Below, piece after piece: positions 6,097-6,608 of a stretch of DNA of 6,608 nucleotides (within the stretch, counting starts at the first letter, position 1; each line of letters opens with the position of its first letter). The stretch lies in assembly GCA_937876095.1 (NCBI GenBank), contig CALFIE010000005.1, positions 1 to 6,608 of the forward strand, in the 5' to 3' direction. The position numbers were made by a program, and so were the translations under genes. The DNA is from an uncultured Flavobacteriales bacterium. GTDB lineage: Bacteria > Bacteroidota > Bacteroidia > Flavobacteriales > Weeksellaceae. The notes below the pieces were generated by a model that was given only the letters and a program-made list of their open reading frames with translations, had not been told where the DNA came from and ran no database searches.

Positions 6097-6140
6097 ACTT
6101 TGTCAAAGATTTCTTTGCTTCGCAAAAACTTTGACAAAGT
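6097..6140. repeat. Large inverted repeat after nadA
   Basis: A 12-bp perfect inverted repeat, ACTTTGTCAAAG (6097-6108) and CTTTGACAAAGT (6129-6140), encloses 20 bases that contain a second stem TTTGC/GCAAA (6114-6118 with 6122-6126, loop TTC). It begins 13 bases after the nadA stop, upstream of the terminator. No U-run follows on the minus strand (AAACTT then AAAA on the plus side), so it is not a standard terminator; it may be an intergenic repeat or an mRNA 3' stabiliser. Confidence 0.75.
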
Positions 6141-6153
6141 CCTTTATCTCAAT

Positions 6154-6608
6154 TTATTTGATGGCCTTACTCAAATCGAGCATTGCTTCTATTGGTTCTA
6201 GTGCTTTCAAACGAAGTTCTTCATCTATTATAATTTCAGGGAGTTCATATTTCATACAGAGATACAGTTTTTCGAGCGTATTTCTCTTCATATAGAAACA
6301 TTCTGAGCAATTGCAACTTTCATCAAAAACCAATGCAGGAATCAGGGTTTTTTGAGGTGCGCGTTTGTACATTTCGTGCAAAATACCTTCTTCTGTAGCC
6401 ACTATAAATTTTTGACAATCATCTTTTTCTACATAATCAAGTAGTGCAGATGTAGAACCTATAAAATGTGCCAAATCCAAAACCGCAGTTTCACTTTCGG
6501 GATGTGCAATCAATTTAGCATCGGGATTTTCGGCGAGTTGTTTCGCAATTCGCTCCATAGAAAATGCTTCGTGAACTATGCAACTTCCGTCCCACAAAAT
6601 CATATTTC
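6154..6608 (-). CDS. nadA: Quinolinate synthase, C-terminal part (5' end outside window)
   Basis: NadA condenses iminoaspartate with dihydroxyacetone phosphate to quinolinate in de novo NAD synthesis, using an oxygen-sensitive [4Fe-4S] cluster held by three Cys. About 150 C-terminal residues are present; the frame is open at the window edge. The Met in NMILWDGSC is internal, not a start, because the family's middle cluster Cys lies in this very motif (GSCIVHEAF). Other signatures are LIAHPESE, ATEEGILHEMYKRAP, and the third cluster region CNCSECFYMKRNTLEKLY. The third region reads C-x-C-x2-C, so which Cys binds iron cannot be settled here. The protein ends normally at a TAA (6154-6156). Two hairpins follow, the second a terminator, so it is probably transcribed separately from RDD2-folB. 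Confidence 0.96.
   Translation of the reverse strand, partial: NMILWDGSCIVHEAFSMERIAKQLAENPDAKLIAHPESETAVLDLAHFIGSTSALLDYVEKDDCQKFIVATEEGILHEMYKRAPQKTLIPALVFDESCNCSECFYMKRNTLEKLYLCMKYELPEIIIDEELRLKALEPIEAMLDLSKAIK

Noticed and set aside
1..6608. Mobile elements, CRISPR arrays, defence or toxin-antitoxin systems
   Set aside because: No transposase or integrase motifs, no regularly spaced repeats, and every gene fits a housekeeping or envelope family.

Overview
The window looks like ordinary core chromosome of a flavobacterium, most likely from the Chryseobacterium/Weeksellaceae side. It is AT-rich. None of the genes has a convincing Shine-Dalgarno sequence. Several upstream regions carry the Bacteroidota -7 promoter element TAnnTTTG, and the gene families (DUF4403 lipid-binding-like protein, LIC_10190-type membrane protein, short RDD proteins) are common in that group. 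The genus is an inference from style and memory, not from a search.

Every supported gene lies on the minus strand, so transcription runs from high to low coordinates. In that order: the 3' part of nadA (quinolinate synthase, NAD synthesis), two hairpins, a promoter, a short RDD membrane protein whose stop overlaps the start of folB (dihydroneopterin aldolase, folate synthesis), a 226-bp gap with a structured element that may be a flavobacterial interspersed RNA, a secreted DUF4403 protein followed 12 bp later by a second RDD protein, tRNA-Cys(GCA) with its own promoter and terminator, a large polytopic membrane protein resembling GT-C type glycosyltransferases, and aroC (chorismate synthase). 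After aroC comes about 240 bp of AT-rich intergenic DNA with a 24-bp-period repeat and an outward-facing promoter element.

The genes do not form one pathway. NadA, FolB and AroC are separate steps of cofactor and aromatic metabolism; AroC supplies chorismate, from which the p-aminobenzoate half of folate is made, but the genes are not adjacent enough to imply joint control. Likely transcription units are nadA (ending at 6046-6069), RDD2-folB, DUF4403-RDD1, tRNA-Cys, the membrane protein, and aroC.

I saw no mobile element, CRISPR array, toxin-antitoxin pair or defence locus. The best leads are the structured element at 5115-5226, the apparently leaderless aroC, the tight RDD-folB coupling, and the terminator/promoter junction between nadA and RDD2.
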